Source: Siphonodentalium dalli
Taxonomy: Eukaryota; Mollusca; Scaphopoda; Gadilida; Siphonodentaliidae
Assembly: GCA_032622095.1 (NCBI GenBank)
Contig: CP136065.1
Coordinates: 27,163,141-27,227,140 of the forward strand
Direction of reading: 5' to 3'
Length of the DNA: 64,000 nt
This document shows positions 20,986-32,466 of this stretch, in pieces. The position numbers were made by a program, and so were the translations under genes. The notes below the pieces were generated by a model. It made no database searches. It was not told the origin of the DNA and saw only the letters and a list, made by a program, of their open reading frames with translations. The stretch's first letter is position 1. The number at the start of each line of letters is the position of its first letter.

Positions 20986-21298
20986 TATCTCATATAATGT
21001 ATATCTAAGGCCATACGAAGTCAATTTCCAATTTCTCAGGTCAAAAAAGTTTGAAAAGCATTGGCGCCAGCAGTTTTATTTAAATTTTTGATGTTTTTGG
21101 GGTACACTCCCAACTATGCATTCCGCCTCCGCTAGCTCCGGGTCTCAATTCAATTACCCTATAGTCATTAATTCCTGAACGGATGGCATAAAAATTTAGC
21201 AGAGAGATCCCATGTGATTTGTTTTTTTTTAAATTAGCCCAATCAAATCATCTTGGCATCACTGATTCATTTTAACTCAGATTACAGTTATCATGTGT

Positions 21299-21551
21299 TT
21301 AACCCTTTCATGAGCTAGTGCAGCATTAAAGATCCTGTGCCAATGCATTCTCTTATATATGAGAGTCTCCCATAGGGAGCCTCGCATATATTAGAGAATG
21401 AACTGGCTTACAAGGTCAAGGTAAATATTATTAGGCCTACGTATTCTCTTTTATATGCAAGGCTCCCTATGGGAGACTCACATATATAAGAGAATGCATT
21501 GGCACAGGGTTATTCCAAAATTTCAGGAAGCTCCAGTTATGGAAGGGTTAA
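21299..21551. mobile_element. TTAA MITE, CATGA family, two hairpins
   Basis: TTAACCCTTTCATGAGCTAG at left, CAGTTATGGAAGGGTTAA at right. It lies about 310 bases after the QRICH2-like stop codon, so may be within its 3' UTR. Confidence 0.75.
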
Positions 21552-22413
21552 TACATTGTTACCAATTTTACTGTCATGAATTTGAAATCTAAACTGGGAA
21601 ACTGGTTTGTTCTATCTCTCTTCTGTGCATGTTTGTATAAAAAAACAAACTGAAATTTTATTCCGTACCAATTAAAAATATTCCCGGCTGATTGAACACG
21701 AGTAAAAAGGTTGCACGAGTGGGGTTTTGGGATCGTATGTGTTGGCCTGAGGAATAGGAAATTGATTTTGCGTGGTCTAACACCTGAAGACTATCTGATG
21801 TAATGTATATCTGGCTTGAATAATATCTGATATAATATTTATCTGTCATATGTTCATAGTACGATGCGTGACTTTGGTTTTGTAAGAATGACCTTGATTT
21901 AAATTGTATATCTGACGTGGCATATCCTGCTATAAATAACTTGAGAGATGCTGTCAGGGTTCCTAACCCAAAGATTACAACAAAAAACAATTATACTCAA
22001 GCAAAATTAGTGTTTGTTTGTCCATAACTGTTTAAAAAAGTTAAAGCTGACCATATATCACATTTAATTGTTTTTGGAATTTTTAATGCACATGATTTTG
22101 TGGGCTCCTGGAATAAAATTGTATTCTAAAGAGTTGTAGACTTTTAAGTTAAAACAACAACATATTTTTAAATGGAATCTGATTTTACGTCGTTATTGGT
22201 TAGAAACCAATCATGCTAATTAAAGTGGGCAGTACAAAATAGTCACGTCGTTTTATTATAAAGTTGATGCTGTCAGTGTCTCAAAATTATTGAAATGGTG
22301 TAAAAAAATAAAACACAGATACAAAATTCTATGTCCTACAAGATTCTATACTCAAACATGTTACTGTATTCGGTCAAAATGTTTATGGTTTCTGGATAGA
22401 TCTTCCAATTTTA

Positions 22414-22803
22414 TTAACCCTTTACCCAACAGAACGGCCCTGTGCCAATGCATTCTCTTATATATGCGAGTCGACCATAGGTCGCCTCGCATATATAAGA
22501 GAATGCATTGGCTTAACACATTAAAAATTATAAAATTGTTAAAGAATGTAAGAAAAAGTGTTAAAAAAAGATTTTTTTTAGGCCAATGCATTCTCTTATA
22601 TATGCGAGGCGACCTATGGTCGACTCGCATATATAAGAGAATGCATTGGCACAGGGCATAACTGTAACTATCACAATGTGGTCAAGGAGCCGGTTCCAAT
22701 GATATCCATATTTGTATGGTTCTATTGAGACAGACCGAAGATATTTTAGGCTGTTGAATCTTTATTTGGCCGGTTTTGGCCGGTTTGTTGGGTAAAGGGT
22801 TAA
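22414..22803. mobile_element. TTAA MITE, CCCAACA family, well preserved
   Basis: TTAACCCTTTACCCAACA at left and TGTTGGGTAAAGGGTTAA at right, a perfect terminal match. The inner double-hairpin cassette is in the left half; the right half has the family's ACTATCACAATGTGGTCAAG and GGTTCCAATGATATCC blocks, also seen at 2017-2398 and, reversed, at 45597-45952. Confidence 0.85.
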
Positions 22804-23900
22804 AATAGGTTCAAGAAAAAAACATTACTTCATGGGTTCTTCACTCTTATATTTTGCTATCTGAAGACTTCATAAAAATGTTGGGGACCCCTGATGGCAT
22901 CTTTAATTAGTGTCGATATTACGGACAACATGGTCTTATTTAGTACGCACAAATATATTGAAAATTTACCTTAAAAAGTAGTCTGACACATAAATCGGGA
23001 AGCAAAGAAAGTACATAGAGATGATAATTGGTATGTTGGTAATGTCTGAATACCATGAGTAAATTGGCTTGACGAGAATGATTGGTGATCGACAATAAGG
23101 ACACGGTGTTAATATTCCGATGATTTGGAATGATTCAGCAGAGACAAGAGTTATATGCTACATTTGTTGAGAATCGAGCAATCTGATTGGTTGACTTTTC
23201 CAGAACTCCTTGCTGCCTTCCTTGCAATATGGTTCACTCAATATGACCAATGGTTGCACAATGAAATGTTTTTGATGCATTCTCTGAAAGGGTGAATGGG
23301 AAATCTCTTAGACTTGACGCCTCATTCTCTTGTAACAATTCATAATTTACCATTGGCTATTACTACTACAAGGTAATGGCTATAATTTGTGATCATGTAA
23401 AACATCAGTGCTTTATGATTGGCTGGAAAAATCATGCTACATCCAAGGTTTCGGAGCATGTAACACTTCAGGTATATGAATGACCTTCACACTATCTGTA
23501 GCCATGATATTCTCATTATGTTGTTGGTTCCATCTGATACTCAATTCGTTGATAAGCTATTGGATTTCGTTTAAAAATGCTGATGTGGACTAGAGATGTT
23601 GAAAAAGCATATGAAGATTCCATAATGCCTTGGAAAACCAACATAATAGTCATGTGATCTGCAAAACAGGCCTATTATAAGTATATGTTTATTCTTATGA
23701 TTGGCATTAGTTAGATCAATTTCAAGATAGCGCAAAAACTTCAAATTACATTGGGAATAGCTAGACTAGGGGACCAGACTAGAGGGCGACTTGGGAGACA
23801 TCTTCTCCCTAAAATGTGCCATTTCTCCTTATTTTTGTCCCAAAGAGAAGTGACTTCTCTCTCATATATCAGTACGCATATATGCATGTTCAAAGAGTAT
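22804..23900. other. Intergenic sequence, nothing recognised
   Basis: Between the two convergent genes. No exon, RNA gene or repeat recognised. Confidence 0.4.
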
Positions 23901-23910
23901 ATTTAAAGTG

Positions 23911-24095
23911 TATGTCCTGACTAATGGTGTACTTTCTCACTATAATGGTTATATAAATGTATGTCCTGACTAATGGTGTACTTACTCACTATAATGGTTA
24001 TATAAAGTGTATGTCCTGACTAATGGTGTACTTACTCACTATAATGGTGTACTTACTCACTATAATGGTGTACTTACTCACTATAATGGTTATAT
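23911..24095 (+). repeat. Tandem repeat, 49-50 bp with inner 21-bp repeats
   Basis: TATGTCCTGACTAATGGTGT recurs at 23911, 23960 and 24010. In the third unit the segment TGGTGTACTTACTCACTATA expands about three-fold with a 21-bp period. Confidence 0.8.
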
Positions 24096-24164
24096 AAATG
24101 GGCTCTTGTATTGTATGATACTTGGATTATAGAAGGCTGATGTTAGGGTGTAAATTGAACTCAG

Positions 24165-24250
24165 CCATGATGATTTCTCCCTGATAACAGTACACTTCTC
24201 CCTGATAACAGTACACTTCTCCCTGATAACAGTCCACTTCTCCCCGATAA
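24165..24250 (+). repeat. 21-bp tandem repeat, about four copies
   Basis: Units of CTCCCTGATAACAGTACACT type; the last is CTCCCCGATAAT. The reverse strand reads as a repeating EKCTVIR peptide, which has no other coding support. Confidence 0.8.
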
Positions 24251-24285
24251 TCAAATGGAGAGAAGTGACTTCTCCCAATTTGAAA

Positions 24286-24402
24286 CCTCTAGGCTGGTTC
24301 CTAACCTCTAGGCTGGTCCCTAACCTCTAGGCTGGTCCCTAACCTCTAGGCTGGTTCCTAACCTCTAGGCTGGTCCCTAACCTCTAGGCTGGTCCCTGGC
24401 TA
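24286..24402 (+). repeat. 19-bp tandem repeat, about six copies
   Basis: Units of CCTAACCTCTAGGCTGGT type with small changes at the GGTTCC/GGTCCC position. Confidence 0.85.
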
Positions 24403-24556
24403 GACTAGAAAGTCTGATCTAATCACAATGAGTATTTTCACACTTTCACAGTTTGCATGATAAGATGTGGGGACAGTTAAGTGACAGGTAGGCTGAACAA
24501 ACCAAGAGAGTGTGTGTAAGAGCTATTACTCAGTTACAGGGAAAATACGGGAGGTT

Positions 24557-24800
24557 TTAACCCATTCTATACTAAATGGATTCTCCCATTTAATTATAAA
24601 ATGATATATTGGAATGGTCTATTATTCATCTGGAGGGATGTTCAGGAAATATAAGCAGACAATAGGTAACAAAGTGCAGAAAGATTCCCATTCATTGGTG
24701 TGAAATGTTCAGATAATAAGTTCAACAACGACACATATTATTTGAAATTTCCTAAAAAGATAACTACTCATCAATGAGTATTTGGTATAGAAACGGTTAA
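24557..24800. mobile_element. TTAA MITE, CTTTACTAAAT family, uninterrupted
   Basis: TTAACCCATTCTATACTAAAT at left, GAGTATTTGGTATAGAAACG then GTTAA at right. This copy shows the uninterrupted structure of the family. Confidence 0.75.
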
Positions 24801-24811
24801 GTACCTAAAAT

Positions 24812-25389
24812 AAAGCCTGCAAATAGTGTCTGTCATTTGCAAAATGAGGTCCCCATAGGGATAGCGTCACTAAATTCACCCTCTGGGAACCTCATTCTGC
24901 TTAGGCCTCAACTGCTAGGATCTAGGCCTAGGATCAGATTGAAGTTCACCAGTTGAAGTTGGTGATGTTCACCCATTAGTCACCTCGATTATGTAATTTA
25001 TCTTCTGCAAATTAGGGGATATAGAAACTTTCCAGCAGGGAAAAAGTAACTAAAAACAATATTTCCCAGAAGATGATGCCTAAGCAGAATGAGGTCCCCA
25101 GATGGTGAATTTGGTGATGCTAGCCTGCTCTCGCCCATTAGTCACCTCGATTATGCATTTTATCTTCTGCATATGAGGGGATATAGAAACTGAACAGAAG
25201 GGAAAAAAGTAACTAAAAACAATGTTAATTTGAGATTATAGATACTTCCCAGAAGATGATGCCTAATGCAGAATGAGTTCCCCAGAGGGTGAATTTGGTG
25301 ATACTAGCCCGCTGTGTGGGATAGCATCACTAAATTTACCCTCTGGGCACCTTATTCTGCAAATGACAGACACACTATTTGCAGGCTTG
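24812..25389. mobile_element. Long-TIR element, GAATGAGGTCCCCAGAGGG family
   Basis: AAGCCTGCAAATAGTGTCTG at left, CAGACACACTATTTGCAGGC at right. The inner part has two copies of a GATGATGCCTAAGCAGAATG-type block and of a CACCTCGATTATG-type block, so an internal duplication is likely. Confidence 0.75.
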
Positions 25390-25840
25390 CAAGAAGAATT
25401 GTATTGTTAATTCCTTTGTTTAATTTAGTGTTGTTAAAATATAAATTAATATTGAGAACAATCGGTTTGAGGCAATCATATTTTTTTTCAAAGATTATTT
25501 CTTTTATTTATATCTGTGATACATTTGTTCATATTTCAGTATTATGGTTAATTTTATAGTCGATAGCTACTAACAGAAATCGTTTATATTATATATAATA
25601 TATTTATACAACATAAAAAATCAGTTGATTTTTGTTTTTCATGTTGATAATGTTGTTACATGATTATGAATATGTGCATATAGTGCTTGTATATAGAAAT
25701 TAAGATATATTTTTACCTCTTTAAATACTATGTTGAAAAAATCAATTTCACTGAAAAATTCATGCCTTTTCAATCTGCCTTCTATTTGTATTGTTTAATA
25801 AGTTATTTTACTGTTCAATTATTTAGCATGGGTGTCATCG

Positions 25841-26055
25841 TACAGTAATGCCCTAAATAATCGACCCCTTAACCACAGCAGAATTATGGGTAACTTTTCA
25901 GGATTTAGTTGGAAATATGGCTTGTTGCCATTCACCGGAAAGCTCAGTGAGAGCTTTCCGATGAATGGCAACAAGCCATATTTCCAACTAAATCCTGAAA
26001 AATTACCCATAATTCTGCTGTGGTTAAGGGGTTGATTATTTAGGGCACTACTGTA
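25841..26055. mobile_element. TA-flanked MITE, TACAGTAATGCCC family, full palindrome
   Basis: TACAGTAATGCCCTAAATAA to TTATTTAGGGCACTACTGTA. The two halves pair along almost the whole 215 bp, with GAAAGCTCAGTGAGAGCTTTC at the centre. Best-preserved copy of the family here. Confidence 0.85.
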
Positions 26056-26184
26056 TATCATACAGATGACAAATATTGGAACAATGGGCCGTGGCATGCA
26101 ATGGTACATAATTATAGTAGCTTGATCCTGAAAAGTACTTTAAAATGCTGTATAATCATACATTTTGCCTTTTTACCCACACAG

Positions 26185-26283
26185 CTGTACTAGAAAGTAC
26201 TCTTTTCTGGAAGTTGTGCCCCCTCCCCCTGCCCGTGGTTGGATCAGCGCCCTGACAATGGGAATAAATAAGCTGCCTCTTAG
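26185..26283 (+). CDS. Possible orphan exon between the two genes
   Basis: A 99-nt block with a pyrimidine-rich acceptor (acccacacag) and a GTAATT donor. It is open in one frame: CTRKYSFLEVVPPPPARGWI then SALTMGINKLPLR. Composition is much richer in G+C than its surroundings. It needs a two-base overhang upstream and leaves two bases, the same phase class as most QRICH2-like introns, so it could be an alternative 3' exon of that gene (for example after 14800, 16439 or 17862). Splicing to an acceptor at about 27016 would reach a stop within four codons. No homology recognised. Confidence 0.35.
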
Positions 26284-27504
26284 GTAATTTTATATATTTA
26301 TATACGATCGTTTCATTTCACATGTTTGGTAACCTTTAATAGATTCTATTCTGGGAGATATGCCATTTCTGAGTTCAGAAGATTCATTAGAAATGTTAAG
26401 CATCAACTTGTTCCCCTTTCATTATGCAACACTGAAGATCCACTGTCTGATTCGAGGGTTCTAATATCATCCAGTCACTAAATATGTACCATCATTTTCC
26501 AAGCAACGACTGTTCATCCAATATTAATAAGAACGCTTAATTGAATCAAATATAATGTACCTTTGATAAGTTGATACTCGTTATAGAGTGGTCAGCTAAT
26601 TCCTATTCATTCCTTTGTAGGGCTGTTTAATCAATAGGTAACAGCCTTTGTGAGAATTAAATTAACATTTATTTTATGCATGTATTACAGCTGACAGAAA
26701 CAAGAACTATTAGCGTTTATGTTCGTACTAGGTCATAATTCGTAAAAAATTTCTTTCAAAAACTTGTTTGATGAACGGTTGGCGGATGAGCGGCCCTAAA
26801 CCTATATAACATAGCTGTTTATAGATGGATTTTGACAATTTTTGGTATGTGAGTTTATTGTCATGTGTAACAGCTGCACACCATTCTAACCAAAGGCGAT
26901 TTTTTTTCTATTTATAGCGATTTTATATCCATTAGCGCGATAACTTGAACAAACATCAACTAAAAATTGTTTTTTTATTTAGATAGGTGTATTTGGTATG
27001 TAACAATTTTTTTTAGGAGATTCTGTTAGTACACAGAAGAAAATTGATTTCTGCACATCTCCCCCTGTTTACATCACTCATTTCATCTTCTTTCTGTGAA
27101 AAAATGCGATGTCCATATCTGTGATTATATTGTTATGTTGATGACTTTTTTATACAATCATTGTTATCAAGTGACTTTCCGTCCATGGAATCTTATCTGT
27201 GATTTTTAATTTCAATTATTCTGCTTGTTCTTGGTGTTTGTGAAAATTCTACAAAAAATAAAATGTTGGTGATATATTTTACCCATGTGAAGCTTTTTTC
27301 GTCCCACATTGAACTGGAATATGTCGCCATGGTTTCAATCAGCACAACTATTGTCAAACCTTGAAATAGTGTGTCTGACATTTGCAGAATGAGGTCCCCA
27401 GAGGGTGAATTTAGTGACGCTACCCCGCACAGTGGGCTAGCATCACCAAATTCACCCTCTGGGGACCTCATTCTGATTAGGCCTCAACTTCTGGAAATAA
27501 TCTG

Positions 27505-28442
27505 TACCGTGAAACCTCTCCAAACCGGACCCTCTATAAATCGAATCCCTCTCCATACCGAACAAATTGTCCGGTCCTGATTTCATAGAAGTGCATATTC
27601 ACTAAAAATTACCTCTGCAAACCGGATCCTCTCTATTCCAAACATCAGACAAATTGTTTTAGTCCATAAGTGAACAAATACATTAATTATTCCACCAAAA
27701 AACGCGGAAAGCGATACCAACCAAACGCACGTTTGGTGGATTTGACATACTTGATGATGTCTGATAGACTGGGGATCCTTTATAAGTTTAACTTTCTGAT
27801 CAACATTCAACTCTGAGCGATCGTTTTCGTGATGGCTCATTCATTGTGATAGGTTGATTAAACTGTATTGGTGACCATCGTGTACTTTGAATGAATTAGC
27901 GTTTAGTTTGGACAGTGGTCATAAATTACTACGAGGGCAATCAATTGAGTGTTCAATCGTTTTATTGAGTGTTCAATCGTTTTTTCCGGTTTTCCGTTCT
28001 GGAGTTATTATTCATCTTTGTAGATTTGGAAGTGTTGGTTTTTTGTCCATATCTCCACCACTGTTTGATGCAGATGGATATCAATGAAATTTGGTACGGA
28101 TGTTCACTATTATAATGCCAATCAATTGCGTGTTCAATCGTTTAGTTCCTGTTTTCCATTCTATAATTATTTATCTTTGTTTATATGAAAATGTTGGGGT
28201 TTTTTTTTCCCATCCAAGCAGATATTTGCTATGGTAGGGGTATGCTAGACCGCTGGTGCAATCTGTTGTATTTTTATTTGGTACTTTATTGATTGAAGTT
28301 TAATTAATCAATAATGAGTTAGTTGTGCATCGACAACGCTAAGTAACAACAGCAATTCATTCCGATCATTGTGCGACATTTTATCTATAAACCGAACGGA
28401 AGGGTCGGTCCGAAGGGTGTTTGGAGAGGTTTTACTATTGTA
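27505..28442 (-). mobile_element. pogo/Tigger-like DNA transposon relic
   Basis: Ends TACCGTGAAACCTCTCCAAA (left) and TTTGGAGAGGTTTTACTATT then GTA (right) form terminal inverted repeats with TA at both sides. Repeated CAAACCGGA / AACCGAAC segments near the ends are typical of Tigger-type elements. The minus-strand frame 27840-27583 starts MSHHENDRSELNVDQKVKLI; the ELxxDQKVKLI stretch resembles the start of the CENP-B/Tigger DNA-binding domain. The rest is frameshifted and most of the transposase is absent. Confidence 0.6.
27920..28200 (+). repeat. Dispersed repeat, about two diverged 180-bp units
   Basis: GCAATCAATTGAGTGTTCAA at about 27938 and GCCAATCAATTGCGTGTTCA at about 28117 start related units. 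Both contain TTTTCC.TTCT..A.TTATT and CATCTTTGT blocks. The reverse complement resembles the units at 35325-35690. Confidence 0.6.
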
Positions 28443-28729
28443 TCAAATTAACATTGTTTTTAGTTACTTTCTCCCTTCTGTTCAATTTCTATTTCCTCTA
28501 ATTTACAGAAGATAAAATTCATTAACTAGGTGACTGATGGGTGAACATCCCTAACTTCAACTGGGGTTCAACAGCCCGCCATGTGGGATAGCATCACAAA
28601 ATTCACCCTCTGGGGACCTCATTCTGCTCATGTCAGGTACACTATTTCAAGGTTTGACATTGTGACACTCACTTTTATCACCACCTGGCTTCTTTATTGC
28701 AATGTCTTAACACGGTCTATACTAAATAC

Positions 28730-29340
28730 TAGGGTTTAATATATTTGCGGAACCAGGAACGGGGCTGAAAACGTCATCAGAACCGGGAACCGGGAATTTT
28801 CCCGGGTAATTTACAGACCAACAGGAATGACTGACAACTGAATATTTCGTGGTTTAAAGACACAGAAACACACGTAGGGCACATAACATATTCTTTATAT
28901 TCTTATGTTAGACTTATTTTCAGGTACATACATCAAAATAAACATATAAAAGCATACCATCTTCCAAAGTTCCGACCGCGTAATTTGCTTTGTTTGGGAC
29001 TCTGGATGCACTTTCTCAAAGTACTCCCATACCGGCGATAGATTTTGCCTACTCGCCATTCAGTGGTAAACTTGGTCTGTTATATAATCACAGCCGATTT
29101 GCAGGTGAGCACACAATCAATTATTCTGAATTTCTGAGAACTGATATCTTGACGTCATGCACTTCACATACGAATCACAGTTAAAGACTCAAGAGTGAAT
29201 ACATGTCCCCTTTGGGCTTTAGCATGTGAATTGCGTCATCTATATCTATATTTGTCTGTCTGTGTTCTATAGAAATTCACAGGGGACCACCTAGATGGCA
29301 CAAAAGGGGTCTAATAGGGGTAACTTTTTACTAGAAAGAT
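28730..29340. other. Intergenic sequence, nothing recognised
   Basis: Holds a short plus-strand open frame (28990-29184) with no recognised motif. Downstream it passes into the array at 29345. Confidence 0.35.
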
Positions 29341-29344
29341 GGTT

Positions 29345-30235
29345 AGAATTTTCTAAAGTGACGCCGTTGTTGTCGGGCAGAAAACAAATGCACATTCTTC
29401 TGAGATCTTCTCCATGATACAAGGAATCTTATTGTGTGATTTAAAGACGCCAAATTGGTGTCGTTGGGTTGAGTGATTTGGGGGGCGGTGGGTGGGTACT
29501 AAATCTGATAAGAATTGGTTTAGTCACTGATTGCCACGAAACTTATACAAATTCATCCCCATGGTATGAGGTGTCTAATGGCGTGGCTTAAAGCTGTCAA
29601 AAATGGCGTCATTCGAGTCAGGGAGAGGGGCAGCAAAATTGATACACAATATTTTTAGCGCCAATTTCCACCAAATTGATACACTTTCTTATCCATGATA
29701 TGAGGAATCTAATCATGTGATTTTAAAGACGTCATATTGGTGCTGCTTTGGTGAGAGATGGCGGTGGGGTGGGCACTAAATTTGATCAAAATTTGTTTAG
29801 TCGCGGATTAGCAACAAACTTACAAATAATAATCTCCATGATATCAGGAGTCTAATTGTGGTTTAAAGATGTCAAAAGTGGGGCCATTCGAGTCAGGGGT
29901 GCCTAGAGGGTGGGACACAAACATTGATAAACAATATGTTTAGCGCCGATTTTCGCCTGATTGATACATATTCTTCTCCGTGATACGAATAATCTAATCG
30001 TGTGGTTTAAATGCACCAAATTGGTGCCTTTTGGGTGAGAGATATGCAATGGTGGCCCTAAATTTGATACGAATTTGCATACTCGTCAATTTTCATAAAT
30101 TTTATATATATTCATCTATATAATGAGTCTTAAGTGTGTGGTTTAATGATGTCAAAAGTGGCGCCGCTTGAGTCCGAAATAGGGACGGGAGGGTCACCAA
30201 AAACTTATAAAAATATGTTTAGTGCCAATTACCAT
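29345..30235 (+). repeat. Degenerate tandem array, about 140-bp monomer in A/B pairs
   Basis: A landmark of the type CTCCATGATATGAGGAATCT followed by GTGTGGTTTAAAG recurs near 29413, 29559, 29691, 29832, 29976 and 30113 (spacings 132-146). Alternate units carry CCAAATTGGTG (A) or GTCAAAAGTGGCGCC..TCGAGTC (B), so the repeat evolves as a dimer of about 280 bp. Confidence 0.75.
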
Positions 30236-30549
30236 CACTAAATCACTAGTTCTTATTTATAGACACTCAAATCGCTCAATGTGCCTCACGTTAGTCACGT
30301 ATACACAATGTGGCATTACACAACCATGTTCATCCCGTGACCAATGAGTCTGCGACTGGGACACCACGGATCACGAGTGAGTGACGCGACTGTGCATGCG
30401 TCGATGCCAATCATGACTTTAAATTGTTGACCCTGCTTCCGTGAGGGCAGACATTAATATTCACGTTTTGTTCTATGAAAAGAAATCGTATATTGGCTCT
30501 AATATCGAACGTATTACGCTAATGATATAGGGACTTCCCGGTCCCGGGA

Positions 30550-30928
30550 TTAAACCCTACTAAATACTCATTGATGAATAGTTCCCCTCAGATAATAAGT
30601 TCAACAAAATGACCATAGGTCTCCCATAGCAGTTGAGGCCAAAGCAGAATGAGGTTCCCAGAGGGTAAATTTGGTGATGCTAGCCTGCCATGTGGGATAG
30701 TGTCATTAAATTCATCCTCTTGGGACCTCATTCTATTTGCAGCCTTGTCTTCTAGGTACTCAACCCAAATATACAATGATGAGCAGTTTCACACCAATGA
30801 ATATGAATAATTTTGCTACTGTATTATCTGTCTCATTATCTGAACACCCCTCTTAATTAATGATAGACCATTCCAATGTATAATTTTATACTGAATGGGA
30901 GAATCCATTTAGTACAGAAAGGGGTTAA
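30550..30928. mobile_element. TTAA MITE, CTTTACTAAAT family, interrupted
   Basis: TTAAACCCTACTAAATACTC at left, CCATTTAGTACAGAAAGGGG then TTAA at right, opposite orientation to 24557-24800. About 120 bp of a GAATGAGGTCCCCAGAGGG element (30640-30760) sits inside. Confidence 0.7.
30640..30760. mobile_element. Long-TIR element fragment, nested
   Basis: GCAGAATGAGGTTCCCAGAGG at left and GACCTCATTCTATTTGCAGC at right, a single hairpin around GCTAGCCTGCCATGTGGGAT. Confidence 0.7.
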
Positions 30929-31332
30929 ACCAGATTTTTTTTTTTTTTAAATAGGGGTGGGGAAATTGGGCCCAGTGGCTGCATCTGTAGTCCCAATGGG
31001 ATAGTATCACCTCTAGTTTAAAAATATGTTGTGCTCTTATAAATAGGGACTGCTAACTCTTTTCATCTCTATTAATGCAGTGTATATACAAGGGGACAGA
31101 CACCCACTCAAAAACAATGAGACAATATTTGAACTTTTGTGTATTTATTCATAATTGTGCATAAGAACAAGGAACCAACCCTGTTTTATATATAACAATA
31201 GATTTCTAACACAGCCACAATAAAACATCAACGACTACACATATCACAGTGAAATATCACAGCCAACAGGAAGCACTGGTTTTTGTCGAGAAATACCGGC
31301 CATAATGGACATAAGGGAGTTTCTAATATCAG

Positions 31333-31792
31333 TTAAACCTTTGAGTGCTAGGTCCGATTTTTGTATCAACCCATATACCCTGTGCCAATGCATTCTCTTA
31401 TATATGACCATAGGTCGCCTCGCATGTATAAGAGAATGCATTGGCCTAACAATTTTTCATCATTTGTTATTATTTTTTACAATTTTAATAATTTTTTCTT
31501 ATATTCTTTAACAGACTTATTTTGTAGGTTTAGTGCCAGGGAATCTCACGTTTTTCATGGGCATCAAAATTATTACTATGAATACTTGGTGAAAGTTTTG
31601 AGTTATAAGGGTTTATCCAGTTTGTTTTAAATTTGCTATAGCATGCTTAAGCATACCCAAAAAAAATTCAACCAAATAAAAAACAAACAAAATCTATAAA
31701 AAAAAAAAAAAAAAATTAATTTTTTTTAGGGCCGATTTTACAGACCGTAGATTAGGGCCGATAAGATCGGCCCCTGGCACTGAAAGGGTTAA
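31333..31792. mobile_element. TTAA MITE, AGTGCCAAG family with one hairpin cassette
   Basis: TTAAACCTTTGAGTGCTAGG at left, CCTGGCACTGAAAGGGTTAA at right. The left end continues TCCGATTTTTGTATCAACCC as at 35770. A single CCCTGTGCCAATGCATTCTC hairpin follows, then about 330 bp of AT-rich sequence and a GGGCCGATTTTACAG/ATCGGCCCC segment. Confidence 0.75.
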
Positions 31793-32300
31793 ACAATTCA
31801 GACTTCTAACTTGAGTAATGAAATCGGGTTGATTATTATGAATCCAGAGCAAGGAATTGAACATTTTCAGTTTAAATTATGTATGTAATTTAAATTTTTT
31901 TTAAAAAGAGGGTAATCTTTATACCATGCTTTTGAAAGAAAATTGCAAAATGTGTTGTTTTTGAATCAAATTCCCTGAATTGCACTGAAAAGTTGTGAAA
32001 CAATAACTACTTCAGCTTTAATTTGTAATAATCTTCATTTTTCTTTTGTGCCAAAAGTATATGAACACGATGATGCCACTCGCAGTTCGTGATTTGGCAG
32101 GATTTGGTTTATATAGTATAATAACTGAAACTGGAGATTAATCTCTGCATACATAGGAATAGTATGACAAAGCAATCATTATCAGCATGAAAACAGTTTG
32201 TGAACTTGCTGATTAATTAAAAACTATGGTACGATGAATCATGATTTCAGCACTTGCTATGATTTACTCAGATGACATTTTTCGCTATCAATAACTAAAA

Positions 32301-32306
32301 TTTATT
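32301..32306 (-). promoter_or_regulatory. Candidate polyadenylation signal of the WD-repeat gene
   Basis: AATAAA on the minus strand about 160 bases after the stop codon of the WD-repeat gene. The distance suits a short 3' UTR. The window is AT-rich, so chance occurrence is possible. Confidence 0.4.
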
Positions 32307-32466
32307 CACCCATAAATATTGAGGTTAGAAGTTACTTGAAGTTTTGGATTTCGTCTGATTGCATAGTTTGCATTGAAAATATATCGTTTCCATGGTTGCC
32401 TTTCCTTAGAATTCAAGGAACACTAAGGTTCATAAATGGACAAATAATTTCTATTCAACACTCGGG

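Larger units (their letters stand above)
27355..28659. mobile_element. Long-TIR element split by a pogo/Tigger-like insert
   Basis: CAAACCTTGAAATAGTGTGT at left and ACACTATTTCAAGGTTTG near 28659 are the two ends of one GAATGAGGTCCCCAGAGGG element. Its centre is interrupted at 27505-28442 by the Tigger-like element. The flanks rejoin to match the uninterrupted copy near 46860-46950. Confidence 0.7.

Noticed and set aside
22290-22661. Recurrent small proteins with YKRMHW and CILLYMRG motifs, on both strands in many places
   Set aside because: They are translations of the shared MITE hairpin arms, found wherever the hairpin occurs and in both orientations.
24090-24278. EKCTVIR repeat peptide on the minus strand
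   Set aside because: Chance reading of a 21-bp tandem repeat whose length is a multiple of three; no other coding support.
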